Positions 18,102 through 27,549 of a stretch of 64,000 nucleotides of DNA are shown here, in pieces. The DNA is from Mesorhizobium sp. J428. GTDB lineage: Bacteria > Pseudomonadota > Alphaproteobacteria > Rhizobiales > Rhizobiaceae. The DNA lies in contig NZ_JAJOMX010000001.1 in the NCBI RefSeq assembly GCF_024699925.1, forward strand, positions 434,001 through 498,000, in the 5' to 3' direction. The notes beneath the pieces are model-generated. The model was not told the DNA's origin and made no database searches. It saw nothing but the letters and a program-made list of their open reading frames with translations. Each line of letters opens with the position of its first letter. Within the stretch, counting starts at the first letter, position 1. A program made the translations under genes and the position numbers.

Positions 18102-19216
18102 ATGCTGCGCATTCTCTGGCGCGTCGTCCGCGCGGTCCTCATCCTGCTTGCGGTGATCGTGGCGATCCCCTTGCTCGGCCTCGCCTATGGCTGGCTCTCG
18201 ACCGACGCGCCGCAGCGCGACTCGATCGTCACCCGCTCGCCCGAGGTCGCGGCGGTGTCGCAGCGCCTCGCCACCGAGATCGCCGGCTACAAGCGGCCGG
18301 AGGAATCCACCTTCCTCACCTATCCCGAATGGTCGATCGTCTATTCGGCGCGCGAATATGCCGACTTCGTCCAAGACCACAATCCGGCGGACTTCCCCTA
18401 CCTCGCCCATGTCGGGCGCTTCTGGAAGGACTACGCCGCGATGATACGCGCCAGCGCGGACTATCCGTTCAACTTCCAGAACCATCTGATGCTGATGGTC
18501 ATCGGCACCAGCCATACCATCGAGCACATCATCCAGTCCGTCTACGAGAACACGATCGGACGGCTGAGCTGGTCGTTTGGCCACGCGATCGGCGAGGACG
18601 CGGTGCTGGCGGGCATCGCGGCCGACTATGCCGATTTCCTCGACCAGACGCCATGGGCCGCTTCCCCTATGCCGAGCGCCGCCGCGAGCTCAACGCCCTA
18701 CCCGCTGCACCTGGCTGGGCCGCCGTGCGCTCGTGGGAGCGAAAGATCAGCTACGGCTTTGCACTGACGATCAAGCAGGCCTATGCCGACCTGATCGCGT
18801 CGGGCCTCTCCGCAACATCCGACCCCGCTTTCCTCGACATCCACGTCTGGGCGCAGGGACCGGTGGCGGAGGCGATCGAGGGCGAGCCGGACACGACGCT
18901 GGAGCGCGATCTTGGCGCCGACGGCGCGGTGTTCGTGACCAGGCGCTATCAGGTCTTCACCGACATGATCCCCCGCCTGATCGAACGCGGCGTGAGCTTC
19001 GTCGAGATCGGCGGCAACGACGACATCCTGGTGACGGTCCTGTCCAACGAAGACATCGACGCGCCGGACGGGGCCTCGACGCTGTTCTCCTACCAGCTCC
19101 CGACCGACCCGACGACGATCCGCACGGGCATGGCGGTCCCTGTCGGCGACCTGCACGAGACGATCCAGGACCTCGTCAACGCCGGCGCCCGGCTGGAGCA
19201 CGTCTACGACTACTGA
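18102..19216 (+). CDS. Conserved hypothetical protein with N-terminal membrane anchor, frameshifted
   Basis: About 371 residues, function unknown. One hydrophobic helix (VLILLAVIVAIPLLGLAYGW, about 10-30) precedes a soluble part with YPEWSIVYSAREYADF and the His-rich MVIGTSHTIEHIIQSVYENT. After TPW at about 18655 the frame changes. A base missing from the GGG run at 18655-18657 restores RFPYAERRRELN and the C-terminus ARLEHVYDY. Length and composition are continuous across the break. Confidence 0.65.
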
Positions 19217-19255
19217 CGCGGCGCCGAGCTTGGCGCGTATCGACGCGGCGCAATC

Positions 19256-19399
19256 ACCCTCTCACCGTCCCGGCCTGCGGCCGATCCACCTCTCCCCCTG
19301 CTCGGGGAAAGGAGACGCCAATCGCCGACGCTGCCACTCCTCGCCCCCTGCAAGGGGGAGAGGTGGATCGGGCGAAGCCCGAGACGGTGAGGGGGGCTG
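19256..19399. repeat. Palindromic intergenic repeat, type B relative
   Basis: The left arm (about 19256-19305) includes CCCTCTCACCGTCCCGGCC and GATCCACCTCTCCCCC. The right arm (about 19345-19399) includes GGGGGAGAGGTGGATCGGGC and GACGGTGAGGGGGG. It fills the gap between the previous gene and the Fic module. Confidence 0.72.
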
Positions 19400-19482
19400 C
19401 GGCGCTCCGTCGAAGGCTCCAGAACCAGGACAACCATCCGTTGTCCTTGGAGCAGCATGACCTGTCATGCTAAGCTGCCAAC

Positions 19483-19685
19483 ATGAACACGCCCGAGCGC
19501 GATTTCCCGAAGGCGGTCCTGACCGCGCCGATGACCGGCGAGGAAATCGACGCCATCCAGGCGGTTGAAGGCCTGCACCTTTCCCCCGCATGAAGGCGCT
19601 CTTCGAACAGGCAGAGCGCGAAAGCTGGTCGTCCGAGAAGCGGCGTCGGCGCATTCTCGAAATACTCGGCGTCACATTGTCCTGA
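19483..19685 (+). CDS. VbhA-like Fic antitoxin, frameshifted
   Basis: Small protein of about 67 residues directly before the Fic toxin. The first part MNTPERDFPKAVLTAPMTGE is followed by AIQAVEGLHLSP, which resembles the inhibitory helix of VbhA-type antitoxins (consensus S/T-x-x-x-E-G/N; here the Ser/Thr position is Ile and Glu-Gly is kept). One base is missing from the C run at 19583-19587. Restoring it gives SPRMKALFEQAERESW and the end LEILGVTLS, 1 base before the toxin start. Antitoxin identity is inferred from motif plus position. Confidence 0.62.
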
Positions 19686-19686
19686 C

Positions 19687-20271
19687 GTGCGCTACGGTTC
19701 GGGAACAGACCCCTACTGCTATCCCGGCACGACCGTCCTCAAGAACAGAGCCGGAATCCGCGACCGGGATGCCTTGGCCGAGTTCGAGACGACGATGGTT
19801 CGCGACCGCATGGAGAGCGGTCCTCCCCCCGGCAAGCTCGACAAGGCCCACGACTATGCCCTTCACCGCCACGTCTTCCAGGACGTCTACGACTGGGCCG
19901 GCAAGCCGCGCACCATCCGCATCGGCAAGGGCGGCAACTGGTTCTGCTATCCCGCCTTTATCGAGGGGGAGCTGGACCGCCTGTTCGGCGATCTGAAGAA
20001 GAAGAAACACCTCGTCGGCCTGCCGCTCGACGGCTTCGCGCGCGAGGCCGCCCACTTCATCGCCGAGGTCAACGCCATCCACCCCTTTCGCGAGGGCAAC
20101 GGCCGCACCCAGCTTGCCTTCCTGCGCCTGCTTTGCCTCAATGCCAGCTGGCGCTTCGATGCGTCCGTGCTGGAGCGCGAGCGCGTCATCGGCGCGATGA
20201 TCGCAAGCTTCGACGGCAAGCCCGACGCGCTGACCGAACTCGTCCGCGACATCGCGTCGCCAGAACCATAA
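19687..20271 (+). CDS. Fic/DOC family toxin (AMP-transferase type)
   Basis: A 194-residue class I Fic protein. The flap region is around RTIRIGKGGNWFCYP (about 75-89). The Fic motif HPFREGNGRTQ begins at His132. The family motif ends with a second Arg; here that position is Leu143, so ATP handling may be altered. The start is GTG at 19687, one base after the antitoxin stop. Fic enzymes of this class transfer AMP to targets such as gyrase and are held inactive by a separate antitoxin. Confidence 0.87.
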   Translation: MRYGSGTDPYCYPGTTVLKNRAGIRDRDALAEFETTMVRDRMESGPPPGKLDKAHDYALHRHVFQDVYDWAGKPRTIRIGKGGNWFCYPAFIEGELDRLFGDLKKKKHLVGLPLDGFAREAAHFIAEVNAIHPFREGNGRTQLAFLRLLCLNASWRFDASVLERERVIGAMIASFDGKPDALTELVRDIASPEP

Positions 20272-20285
20272 GCCCGGGAGGCACC

Positions 20286-21302
20286 ATGTTCGAAACCACC
20301 ATCGCCGGAAGCCTGCCGAAACCGTCCTGGCTCGCCGAACCCGAGAAGCTGTGGGCGCCGTGGAAACTCGAAGGTGCGGAGCTCGAGCAGGGCAAGCGAG
20401 ATGCCGCACTGATCTGGCTGAAGGAGCAGGAGGATGCCGGCATCGACATCGTCACCGAAGGCGAGCAGTTCCGCATCCATTTCGTGCACGGCTTTGTCGA
20501 GCATGTCGGCGGCATCGACTGGCAGAAGAAGACCAAGATGGGCATCCGCAACAACCGCTACGTCGTCGACGTGCCGACTGTCACCGGCCCCCTGACGCGC
20601 AAGCGCCCCGTTCACAAGGCGGAAGCCGAATTCGCCCGTGCTCATACGAAGCACAAGCTGAAGTTCACCCTGCCCGGCCCGATGACGATCTGCGACACGG
20701 TGGCGGACGAGCATTACGGCCGCCGCGCCGACATGGCGATGGCCTTCGCTGACCTGCTCAACGCCGAGGCGAAGGAACTGGAAGCGGCGGGCTGCGACGT
20801 GATCCAGTTCGACGAGCCGGCCTTCAACGCCTTCACCGAGGAGGCGGTCGAATGGGGCATCGCGGCGCTGGAGCGTGCCGCGGCGGGCCTGAAATGTAAG
20901 ACCGCCGTCCACATCTGCTACGGCTACGGCATCAAGGCCAATATCGACTGGAAAGCGACGCTGGGCGGTGAGTGGCGCCAGTACGAAGCCTTCTTCCCCT
21001 CGCTCAACGCCAGCCGCATCGACCAGGTCTCGCTCGAATGCGCCAATTCCCGCGTCCCGCCGGACCTGATGGCGCTGTTGAAGGACAAGACGATCCTCGT
21101 CGGCGTCATCGACGTGGCCACGAACGAGGTCGAGACGCCGGAACAGGTCGCCGCCACGATCGCGACCGCGCTGAAGTTCGTCGACCCCGAACGCCTGCAG
21201 CCCTGCACCAACTGCGGCCTGGCGCCCCTGCCCCGCAACATCGCCGCCGAAAAACTCCGCGCACTCGGCGCCGGCGCAGACCTAGCGCGGAAGCGGCTTT
21301 AG
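20286..21302 (+). CDS. Stand-alone MetE catalytic domain (cobalamin-independent methionine synthase family)
   Basis: A 338-residue protein equal to the C-terminal barrel of MetE. The zinc ligands appear as His and Cys in VHICYGYG (about 205-212) and Cys in QPCTNCGLAPLP near the C-terminus. The homocysteine-binding start TTIAGSLPKPSWL and VIQFDEPAFN are kept. The N-terminal folate-binding half of full MetE is absent, as in core-MetE enzymes that use other methyl donors. The ATG at 20286 follows GGGAGG. The stop abuts the convergent RES gene with no spacer. Confidence 0.86.
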   Translation: MFETTIAGSLPKPSWLAEPEKLWAPWKLEGAELEQGKRDAALIWLKEQEDAGIDIVTEGEQFRIHFVHGFVEHVGGIDWQKKTKMGIRNNRYVVDVPTVTGPLTRKRPVHKAEAEFARAHTKHKLKFTLPGPMTICDTVADEHYGRRADMAMAFADLLNAEAKELEAAGCDVIQFDEPAFNAFTEEAVEWGIAALERAAAGLKCKTAVHICYGYGIKANIDWKATLGGEWRQYEAFFPSLNASRIDQVSLECANSRVPPDLMALLKDKTILVGVIDVATNEVETPEQVAATIATALKFVDPERLQPCTNCGLAPLPRNIAAEKLRALGAGADLARKRL

Positions 21303-21785
21303 CTAGGCGCCAAACAGCCTTCGGTCCCAATAGACCGGCTGGTGGAGGCTCGTTGTAATTGTGGCAAACTCTGGATGAGCGGGATTGATCAGGATATTGC
21401 GCTCGATGCGCGCGATCACAGAGGGGACCAGCAATACGAGGCTGCGCCCCTCCAGGCACCACGTCGCCCCGAAGCTTCGACTGACGGTAGGCAACATCTC
21501 ATCCCAGCCCGGAAGCGAAGGTTCTGATAGAACTTCGTAGCTCGCGCCCCTGGGTATCGTGACCTCGATGTAGTGCTGATTAGGTGGCAACACGCCACTG
21601 CCGTGCACGAGCTTTTCGAGCAATGCTGTCGAGAAATGCTCGCTCGTATAAATCACCGGTGTCGGACGAATATTCCAGCGGCCCGGCGCAATCGTCGAAC
21701 CCGTGGCGTCGAAAATCGGATAGGTTCCCGTCGGATCCCCGATCCGGAACGCCGTCAGCGTCCGGTCGAGACGCTGCGCCATCAC
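21303..21785 (-). CDS. RES-domain toxin (NAD+ phosphorylase family)
   Basis: A 160-residue toxin of the RES/Xre class, which degrades NAD+ when free. The motif sequence is Arg in TAFRIGD, PGRWNIRPTPVIYTSE (about 34-49) with the following ALLEKLVHG, and Ser in VPSVIARIERNILIN. The start overlaps the antitoxin stop by 4 bases (ATGA), the usual order antitoxin-toxin with coupling. Confidence 0.85.
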   Translation of the reverse strand: MMAQRLDRTLTAFRIGDPTGTYPIFDATGSTIAPGRWNIRPTPVIYTSEHFSTALLEKLVHGSGVLPPNQHYIEVTIPRGASYEVLSEPSLPGWDEMLPTVSRSFGATWCLEGRSLVLLVPSVIARIERNILINPAHPEFATITTSLHQPVYWDRRLFGA

Positions 21786-22207
21786 GCGGCGGTTCCGTAT
21801 TTCAAACCTCCCAGGACGTCGATAACCAACTCAGCGCCGAACTCGCTTTGGATGATCAGATCGACGGGCCGTCTATCGCCCAGCATCGCGTGCGGCCGGA
21901 AGAGGAATTCGCGTGCGCCTTCTTCTGTTTGCCAGACATCCAATGCGAGCGCCCAAATTCGCGCTATCCGAGCCAGACGCGTCCCCTCGTCAAACGAAAG
22001 CCGGCGCGACGCCTTTCGTCGCTCGTAGGTGGCCTTCGGCACGAGACGATACTTGAATTGCGCGTCATATGGGGCGAGCAGTTGTGCGATGCGCTCGACC
22101 GAATTGGGAGGCAATCCGTCTTCGATCCTTGAGATCAGAACATAGGGCGACGTAGGCCTCTTGTCCGGCAGACCCAATATCTTTGCGACGCTCTCGACCG
22201 ACAACAT
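21782..22207 (-). CDS. Xre/MbcA/ParS-type antitoxin
   Basis: Partner of the RES toxin, 141 residues. The N-terminal helical DNA-binding part (MLSVESVAKILGLPDKRPTS, then EDGLPPNSVERIAQLL) precedes the C-terminal toxin-binding domain (RLARIARIWALALDVW, FLFRPHAMLGDRRPVDLI). The ATG at 22207 was chosen over a TTG 12 codons upstream because a GAGG lies ahead and the operator palindrome 22217-22248 would otherwise be inside the gene. Confidence 0.82.
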   Translation of the reverse strand: MLSVESVAKILGLPDKRPTSPYVLISRIEDGLPPNSVERIAQLLAPYDAQFKYRLVPKATYERRKASRRLSFDEGTRLARIARIWALALDVWQTEEGAREFLFRPHAMLGDRRPVDLIIQSEFGAELVIDVLGGLKYGTAA

Positions 22208-22216
22208 GCCGTCAAC

Positions 22217-22248
22217 CTCATTTGAGACTAAAGATAGCCCCAAATGAG
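22217..22248 (-). promoter_or_regulatory. Candidate autoregulatory operator of the RES-Xre module
   Basis: CTCATTTGAGACTA (22217-22230) and TAGCCCCAAATGAG (22235-22248) form an inverted repeat matching at 12 of 14 positions with a 4-base centre. It is immediately upstream of the antitoxin ATG, where Xre-type antitoxins bind. AT-rich relative to its surroundings. Confidence 0.65.
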
Positions 22249-22255
22249 ACAGGTA

Positions 22256-22759
22256 TCAAGCAGAAAGAAGCCCTTCCCTCAGCGCGATCGACACCGCGTC
22301 GGTGCGGTTGCGGGCCTTGAGCTTGGCGCAGACCGAGGCGACGTGGAACTTGGCCGTGTGCACCGAGATGTCGAGCCTGCGCGCGATCACCTTGTTCGAC
22401 GCGCCCTCGGCCAGGAGTTCCAGCACCTCGCGCTCGCGCTGGCTGATCGGCGCCTGCGGCTCGAAGGCCGGCGGCGTGTCGGCGCGCCGCTCCGCGCTGT
22501 CGGCCTTCCTGATGGTGTAGCCCGCCGCAGCCAGCCGCGTCGCCGCCGCCACGAGATCGGCCGAGGCGTCGTTGGCCAGCACGGCGCGGGCGCTGGAGCC
22601 AGCGTCACGCGCGGGGTCCTCGCTCAGCATCACGAGCGCCAGGCCGCTCTGCGAGCGGCGCACGATCCGGCCGGGCGCCGGCGCGCGGAAATAACGGGAG
22701 CCGTCGACCGCGGTGACGGCGTCTTCGGCGAGATCTGGGGGTGCGTAGTCGAGAAGCAT
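22256..22759 (-). CDS. LuxR-type HTH transcriptional regulator
   Basis: A 167-residue regulator. The C-terminal GerE/LuxR domain is clear (ISQREREVLELLAEGASNKV, then IARRLDISVHTAKFHVASV, about 105-150). The N-terminal half has a receiver-like size but no visible acidic pair or phospho-acceptor Asp pattern, so it is probably not phosphorylated. The ATG at 22759 follows GAAGGA; an upstream in-frame start lacks one. It lies downstream of sqdC but separated by about 190 bases. Targets are unknown. Confidence 0.82.
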   Translation of the reverse strand: MLLDYAPPDLAEDAVTAVDGSRYFRAPAPGRIVRRSQSGLALVMLSEDPARDAGSSARAVLANDASADLVAAATRLAAAGYTIRKADSAERRADTPPAFEPQAPISQREREVLELLAEGASNKVIARRLDISVHTAKFHVASVCAKLKARNRTDAVSIALREGLLSA

Positions 22760-22945
22760 GGGATGTCCTTCTTCGCGGAGGGCGACCGCGGCAGCGGACG
22801 CGAGAGGATCGTAGGCTCCAATGTAGGTCGGATAGCCGGTTATGTAAGGGTGGGGAAGAGGCGGCGCGACAGCGGAGGAGCGAAGCACCAGTCTTGCGCA
22901 GCCGGAACGGATGCGAAACTGCCCGTTCGGGCAGGTCGCCCGGGC

Positions 22946-23809
22946 CTAGAACATCGCCCGCACGGTGCGGTCGAGCAGGTCCCTTCCGCCCGGCTGCCAG
23001 CCAAGCGAGCGCAGCAGGGCGCAGTCCATCGCGTTGACCGGCTCGCTGGAGCGCGGCGGCAGCTGATGCGGCGAGCCGGTCGCGGCCTGCACGATCGCCA
23101 GAAGGTCATTCCGGTCGAGCAATATGTCCGACACGTTGAGCACGGGCGGCGGCTCCGGCGCGTCGAGTGCCGCGAGAACCGCGGCCGCGACGTCGTCGCC
23201 ATGCACTTCCGTTGCGCGGCGCGGCTCGACTGGCCAGCCAGTCAAGTAGTCATCGAAGAGATCGGACCATTTGTGCGGCCGCCCTGCCGCGTCAGGCCCG
23301 TAGACGCCGGTGACGCGCAGGCTGACGCCGCGAAAGCCGTCGTCCGACATCGCCGCGAGCGCCCGTTCCGCCGCGAGCTTCACCTCGCCGTAGAGCGTGT
23401 CCGGATGCGGTTCCATCTGTTCGGTGAGGTTCGCGCCCGGCGGCTGGACGCCGTAGACCGCGCGGCTCGACAGGAACACCGCGCGCTCCACGCCGGCCCG
23501 CTTCGCCGCCTGGAACAATGCGACCGATCCATCGAGATTGCGGTGGCGGAAGGTTTTCGGATCGTCGCCCTCCCCGCCCCGGTAGCGGCCCGGCACATGG
23601 TCGAAGGCCGCATGGACAAGCCGCGTCACGCCGTCGAAGGCGGCGGACATATCCCTGCCGGGATCGAGGCTGCCCCGCACGAACCCGACCGGCGCGGAGA
23701 AGCAGCCCGGCGCCCGCCCCATCACGCGCACATCGTCACCCCGCCGCAGCAGCGCCTCGACGACGAAGCCTCCGACGAAGCCCGTTCCGCCGGTGACGAG
23801 GACTGTCAT
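22946..23809 (-). CDS. sqdC: NAD-dependent epimerase/reductase of the sulfolipid operon
   Basis: A 287-residue extended-SDR protein: VLVTGGTGFVGGFVVEAL at 3-20, and LYGEVKLAAE (about 139-148) with the YxxxK-type active site. It is the third gene of an operon with SqdB and a GT8 protein, the sqdBDC arrangement of Rhodobacter and Sinorhizobium that makes sulfoquinovosyl diacylglycerol. The start overlaps the previous gene (ATGA). The exact reaction of SqdC is not settled in the literature; the name rests on context and family. Confidence 0.72.
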   Translation of the reverse strand: MTVLVTGGTGFVGGFVVEALLRRGDDVRVMGRAPGCFSAPVGFVRGSLDPGRDMSAAFDGVTRLVHAAFDHVPGRYRGGEGDDPKTFRHRNLDGSVALFQAAKRAGVERAVFLSSRAVYGVQPPGANLTEQMEPHPDTLYGEVKLAAERALAAMSDDGFRGVSLRVTGVYGPDAAGRPHKWSDLFDDYLTGWPVEPRRATEVHGDDVAAAVLAALDAPEPPPVLNVSDILLDRNDLLAIVQAATGSPHQLPPRSSEPVNAMDCALLRSLGWQPGGRDLLDRTVRAMF

Positions 23810-24621
23810 GCGGACCCGGTCGATGGGGCCGCAAGTGAAACCAAGTCCGGTATCCCCCGTCCCTCGAAATACGCCCGCCACAGCTCGATCAGCGGCTTGA
23901 GCTTCTCCGCCTTGTCGTGGTCCTCCCACGGCTTCTCGTATTGATAGTGCACCACGCGCACCGAGTTCCAGTCCCACAGACCGGGCAGGTTGAACCAGAC
24001 GTACTGCAGCATGTTGAACGTCACCGGCAGCCCGTGCCAGTCGGGGAAGAAGGTCTCCAGAAACGTCTGGTCCGTCCGCCGCCAGAACGCCTCCGGCGCA
24101 TCCAGCCGTTCGAGCATCGCCTCGAACGTCGCCCGCGACGGCCTGGCCACGAACACGCCCGAGTTCAGCCGGTGGAAATCGGCCAGGCTCTCATAGACGT
24201 TCGGCGCGGCCGAGAATTCGGGATATCCGAACAGCTTGTCGATCGAACGCAGCGCCAGCGTGTCGGCGTCGAGGAAGACGATGCGCTCGTACTCCTCCAT
24301 CTGCCACAGCCTCAGCTTGGCGAAATTGTCGAGCAGCGTGTGGAATGCGGGCTTCGTTCCCTTGGTGAAGGGTGCCGCGCCATGCAGCTTCGCCCGCTGA
24401 TGCCGTTCGTTGAACGCATCGGAGGTCGCCAGCAGCTCGACCGGCACCAGCCGCGCGCCCAGCCGCGCCACCGGCTCCAGCGACTCACCCGCCACGCCGC
24501 CCGTGTGCAGCACGAGAATGTCGGCCTCGGTGCCGGTCAGCTTCAGCGAGCGGACGAGCGCCGTCGCGCCCATCGCATAGTCGGCATTGGTGACGAGGGT
24601 GGCATAGGCGTAGCGGGTCAT
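23806..24621 (-). CDS. sqdD: Glycogenin-like GT8 glycosyltransferase of the sulfolipid operon
   Basis: Predicted transferase of 271 residues that would move sulfoquinovose or a related sugar during sulfolipid synthesis. It begins RYAYATLVTNADYAMGATAL and has the DxD metal site in IVFLDADTLALRSIDKLF (about 113-130) and FNSG-like RLNSGVFVARPS, all GT8 features. It lies 12 bases after sqdB and overlaps sqdC by 4. The glycogenin-like type is the one described as SqdD. Confidence 0.78.
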   Translation of the reverse strand: MTRYAYATLVTNADYAMGATALVRSLKLTGTEADILVLHTGGVAGESLEPVARLGARLVPVELLATSDAFNERHQRAKLHGAAPFTKGTKPAFHTLLDNFAKLRLWQMEEYERIVFLDADTLALRSIDKLFGYPEFSAAPNVYESLADFHRLNSGVFVARPSRATFEAMLERLDAPEAFWRRTDQTFLETFFPDWHGLPVTFNMLQYVWFNLPGLWDWNSVRVVHYQYEKPWEDHDKAEKLKPLIELWRAYFEGRGIPDLVSLAAPSTGSA

Positions 24622-24633
24622 GGGCGGCCGCGC

Positions 24634-25854
<1,221 letters not shown>

Positions 25855-25923
25855 CGAATCGTCCCTCTCTAGCAATCCATGCCGGTTAGCAGCGGAATGT
25901 GACAAAAAGTATGTCGGCGTATG

Positions 25924-26770
25924 TCAGCCGATCCGCAGCGCCACGACGCCGGCGACGATCAGCAGCGCGGCAACGATGCGCCAACCGGTGACCGCCTCGC
26001 GCAGCACCACGACCGAGATCAGCATCGCGAAGAGGATGGAGGATTCGCGCAGTGCCGCCACCGCCGCGATCGGCGCCTGGGTAAACGCCCATGCCGCGAC
26101 CCAGTACGAACCGGCCGCGAGCCCTCCTGCCAGCGCGCCCGTCCGCCATTCCGGCGCCATCACCGTCAGGATGCGCTTGCCGCGCAGCATCAGTGCCAGC
26201 GTCAGGCACCACAGCCCGTCGAGCACGTAGAGCCAGGCGATGTAGCTGGTGGCTGACGCGGCACTGCGCGCGCCGGCCCCGTCCGACAGCGTGTAGGAGG
26301 CGACGAACAGCGAGGTGATCAGCGCGTAGGTCACCGCGCGGCGACTGAATCCGGCCGTCGGGTCGCCGCCCTTGAACGACATCGCCAGCGTGCCGAGCGA
26401 CAACAGCCCGATGCCGAGCATCGCCACCGCCCCCGGCCGTTCCGCCAGCAGCAGCGCCGCCCCCAGCGTGGTGATCAGCGGCGCCGTGCCGCGCGCCAGC
26501 GGATAGGCCTGCGCCAGATCGCCGGTCTCGTAGGCCTTCACCAGGAACCAGCGATAGCCGGTGTGGAAGGCCATCGAGGCGAGGATGTAGAGCCAGGTCA
26601 CGCCCTGCGGCACCGGCACGAGAAACAGCACCGGCAGCGCGAACACCCCCCATACCGATGAACATCAGCGTCATCGAGGCGAAGCGGTCGAGCCTCACCT
26701 TCACCATCGCATTCCACGACGCATGCGCGGCGGCGGCGGCGAGAACAGCGAGGAAGACAGTGAGGGACAT
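25924..26770 (-). CDS. EamA/DMT superfamily transporter, frameshifted
   Basis: Predicted inner-membrane exporter of about 282 residues with ten hydrophobic helices in two EamA repeats. It starts MSLTVFLAVLAAAAAHASWN. The frame changes in the run of six C (G on the coding strand) at 26646-26651. Dropping one restores FALPVLFLVPVPQGV and the rest to VVALRIG. GDLAQAYPLARGTAPLI and ESSILFAMLISVVVLRE are typical EamA repeat motifs. The substrate is unknown. It lies about 70 bases upstream of sqdB on the same strand. Confidence 0.78.
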
Positions 26771-26902
26771 GCGCTGATCCGGTCACGCCGAACGCACCGA
26801 CGCGCGCGCTGTTTAGCAGCCGGCTACGGAATTGGGTATGCGCCAGAGGACGTGGCGATGGGGGTAGTTTATGTTAGCCCAGATCGAACAGGACAATCTT
26901 TC

Positions 26903-27226
26903 TCAAGGATCAAAGGCGGGACGTCGGCAATCAACTAAACGTTGTTTCGTGTGAGCGGCATCAAGCTGATTGTCCTTATTCAATTTCGCTGGATTCCAAG
27001 CTAGGTCCTGATCGGCCTTCACCGAGCGATAACAAATACCACATGCACCGAACAATACGTTCCTCATCTCGCTGGTCAGGCATGCGAGCGTAGTCTCCAC
27101 CCATTGCGGCAAATCCTCGCGAAATCCGGAAGTGGCAACGCACCTCAAATTGCTATGAACGGTGTAGCTGCCACGCGGATGGCCATCCGATCGCCTAATG
27201 TTCACGCGGACGAGTTGGTCTACCAT
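26903..27226 (-). CDS. Hypothetical protein in AT-richer patch
   Basis: No recognised family. It has 107 residues and is soluble, with several Cys (CVATS, LACLTSE, GACGICYRS). The DNA is visibly richer in A+T than flanking genes. It begins 3 bases after the preceding small gene (TAG-GAG-ATG), which suggests one transcript; the ribosome-binding GGAG directly abuts the ATG, so a GTG seven codons later is an alternative start. Confidence 0.42.
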   Translation of the reverse strand: MVDQLVRVNIRRSDGHPRGSYTVHSNLRCVATSGFREDLPQWVETTLACLTSEMRNVLFGACGICYRSVKADQDLAWNPAKLNKDNQLDAAHTKQRLVDCRRPAFDP

Positions 27227-27229
27227 CTC

Positions 27230-27448
27230 CTATCGCAGATAAGTTAGCGTCCTAAATTTGCCTGGTCCGACTTGCTCAAAAAGGCCGGTCGTGTTGCCAG
27301 GATTGCCGACACGATGTTTTGGCAGGAAAACGCTGTAAGTGTTGCTAGCCCAACCAGGGCAAGCCTCCTTAACATCAGCAGGACCGAATGGCTCTCTCAA
27401 TCGACCAGAGGCCACTGCAGCATAAATCTCTGTGGCAAATTGCTTCAT
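27230..27448 (-). CDS. Small hypothetical protein
   Basis: A 72-residue protein, MKQFATEIYAAVASGRLREP, then FGPADVKEACPGWASNTYS and the end GLFEQVGPGKFRTLTYLR. The helix pair followed by a short beta hairpin resembles a small winged-helix-like fold, but that is a guess. Two other ATG/GTG starts lie up to five codons upstream. It is AT-rich and paired with the next gene. No known function. Confidence 0.48.
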   Translation of the reverse strand: MKQFATEIYAAVASGRLREPFGPADVKEACPGWASNTYSVFLPKHRVGNPGNTTGLFEQVGPGKFRTLTYLR

Positions 27449-27549
27449 ACTCATTAATACCACAAATATTGATACTTGTCACGTATTTACTGTCGATCCA
27501 CGCACGCTGCCTCTCTCTGATTACCCGATCCTTCTACCTTAATCCGCTC

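Noticed and set aside
17618..19216. 532-codon open frame
   Set aside because: The first two thirds are out-of-frame Arg-rich sequence; only the C-terminal part is the real protein of the 18102 gene after its frame break.
22244..23944. 566-codon plus-strand open frame
   Set aside because: Antisense shadow of the LuxR and sqdC genes, with no motif and an Arg-rich composition.
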